Assembly: GCA_038247115.1 (NCBI GenBank)
Contig: JBBRVG010000006.1
Coordinates: 9,743 to 73,742, forward strand
Origin: Pseudaeromonas sp038247115
GTDB taxonomy: Bacteria; Pseudomonadota; Gammaproteobacteria; Enterobacterales; Aeromonadaceae
Direction: 5' to 3'
Length of the DNA stretch: 64,000 nt
A model generated the notes under the pieces. That model was not told where the DNA came from, searched no databases, and worked only from the letters and a program-made list of their open reading frames with translations. Positions 63,211 to 64,000 of the stretch are shown piece by piece. Both the position numbers and the translations under genes were made by a program. Each line of letters opens with the position of its first letter. Positions within the stretch are counted from its first letter, which is position 1.

Positions 63211-63459
63211 TTACTTCTTGTAATGAGTAGCCATGTTGTCCAAACGTTGGTTTGCACGGATGGCTTCAGACTTGGCTTCCTGTACGTCGGTAGCCAGCTT
63301 GGTTTGCTCGGAGCGCAGAGCACTCACTTCGCCAGCCAGTTGATCAACCTTGGTAGTCAGGCCTTGTACGTCAGCGCTCAGTTGGTCGGTATTAGCACAA
63401 CCAGCCAGCAGAGTAGCGCTCAGTGCAACGGTGCCCAGTAAAACTTGATATTTGTTCAT
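63211..63459 (-). CDS. lpp: Major outer-membrane (Braun-type) lipoprotein
   Basis: The 82-residue lipoprotein has a signal ending LLAGC (Cys21), then a continuous heptad coiled coil (STAxVQ-like: LSADVQGLTTKVDQLAGEV) and a C-terminal Lys pair (HYKK) that would be the peptidoglycan cross-link site. GGGAGTTATTC precedes ATG 63459; the in-frame extension to 63771 is AT-rich upstream DNA. Length and layout match enterobacterial Lpp. Monocistronic with its own terminator. Confidence 0.93.
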   Translation of the reverse strand: MNKYQVLLGTVALSATLLAGCANTDQLSADVQGLTTKVDQLAGEVSALRSEQTKLATDVQEAKSEAIRANQRLDNMATHYKK

Positions 63460-63837
63460 GAATAACTCCCTGTAACTTGCGAGATATAAGGCAAGCATGT
63501 GCAGTATGGCATAGAATATTCCCAATAGAAGCCCTATTTTTTTCTTTTTACCCCTTGAAATTACAGCAAAAAATTGCATAGGGCTAAAAATGGAATAAAA
63601 ACTAAGTTTTTTTACCCATTTTGCTTGTTTTATAGTCAATACGGCTTTCGTTAGCAGCGAGATGAACAGTAGAAATATGTCAGCGATCACCAACATATCA
63701 GCTTCAGGAAACAACACAAGGGACAGCAAGTAGAATCTGCCGAGAGATTTGATATTACCGAGCTGGTGCACAGTTTATTCTCTAATGTAGCAAAAGAGAC
63801 GATTCGGGGTAGTAGCAGGGAGATCATTGCAATTCAG
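63460..63837. other. AT-rich region upstream of lpp
   Basis: No gene is supported. An open frame runs in phase into lpp from 63771, but it has no ribosome-binding site and lacks coding bias. The A/T-rich composition fits a strong lpp promoter region with an UP-element; no single -10/-35 pair could be chosen with confidence. Confidence 0.4.
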
Positions 63838-63874
63838 AAAAAACAAAAAAGCCCAGACGATAGTCTGGGCTTTT
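63838..63874 (-). terminator. Terminator of tRNA-Asp
   Basis: GCCCAGAC/GTCTGGGC with loop GATA (63851-63870), followed on the minus strand by TTTTTTGTTTTTT, starts 7 bases after the tRNA 3' end. Confidence 0.85.
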
Positions 63875-63880
63875 CGATAG

Positions 63881-63957
63881 TGGCGGAGTGGACGGGACTT
63901 GAACCCGCGACCCCCGACGTGACAGGCCGGTATTCTAACCAACTGAACTACCACTCC
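63881..63957 (-). tRNA. tRNA-Asp (anticodon GTC)
   Basis: The 77-nt cloverleaf starts GGAGTGG and ends with CCACTCC, G and an encoded CCA. The anticodon loop reads CTGTCAC (anticodon GTC), and the T-loop GGGTTCAAGTCCC and D-loop AGTTGGTTAGA are in place. Aspartate identity is also supported by discriminator base G. A terminator follows directly. Confidence 0.97.
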
Positions 63958-64000
63958 GCATGTACTTCGCGCTTTCTGTGGATAACGGGTCAAGCTATCC

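Noticed and set aside
63211..63771. A 186-residue frame including Lpp
   Set aside because: Only the last 82 codons have a signal peptide, lipobox and coiled coil with a proper ribosome-binding site; the rest is AT-rich upstream sequence.
1..64000. CRISPR arrays, insertion sequences, prophage or integron genes
   Set aside because: No regularly spaced direct repeats, transposase, integrase or phage structural genes were found on either strand.

Overview
The window looks like chromosomal DNA of a gammaproteobacterium, most likely Aeromonadaceae (Aeromonas or a close relative). The basis is gene order: djlA-murU-amgK sits divergent from lptD-surA-pdxA-rsmA-apaG-apaH, with folA convergent; obgE-rpmA-rplU is divergent from ispB; recC-recB-recD are contiguous; an Lpp-type lipoprotein and tRNA-Asp close the window. 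Moderately high GC and the gene content agree. The genus is an inference from protein character, not a database result.

Layout. (1) 1-17.6 kb is an accessory polysaccharide region. It holds the end of a CUT1 sugar ABC operon, a secreted GH16 beta-glucanase, a cellobiose-type PTS operon (IIB, IIC, GH1 6-phospho-beta-glucosidase, IIA), a chemoreceptor paired with a periplasmic sugar-binding protein, a GH3 exo-glucosidase, and lipoprotein GH9 and GH10 enzymes. Copies of the palindrome GAAATCGATTTC lie upstream of the PTS operon and between GH3 and GH9, which suggests one LacI-type regulon. (2) 17.7-19.0 kb is a MerR regulator fused to a methyltransferase, sitting between two near-identical 38-bp terminators. 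(3) 19.3-33.2 kb is a pentose block: tkt, talB, araA-araD-araB on one strand; araF-araG-araH, a chemoreceptor and araC on the other. AraC-type half-sites lie between araB and araF. (4) 33.4-49.1 kb is housekeeping. (5) 49.3-52.7 kb is a second, paralogous chemoreceptor plus binding-protein pair. (6) 53.1-62.3 kb is recD, recB, recC. (7) 62.3-64 kb is a gene-poor stretch, then lpp and tRNA-Asp.

How it fits together. Extracellular and surface-anchored glycosidases (GH16, GH9, GH10, GH3) would cut mixed-linkage glucan, cellulose and xylan; oligosaccharides enter by PTS or ABC; arabinose released from hemicellulose enters by AraFGH and passes through AraA/B/D into the non-oxidative pentose phosphate pathway (Tkt, TalB). 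Three chemoreceptors lie beside these functions, two of them with a dedicated binding protein and no transporter.

The most unusual observations are the duplicated chemoreceptor/binding-protein bicistron, a three-copy intergenic repeat whose stems co-vary as in a structured RNA, the shared palindromic operator with an orphan terminator behind one copy, and the terminator-flanked MerR-methyltransferase gene.
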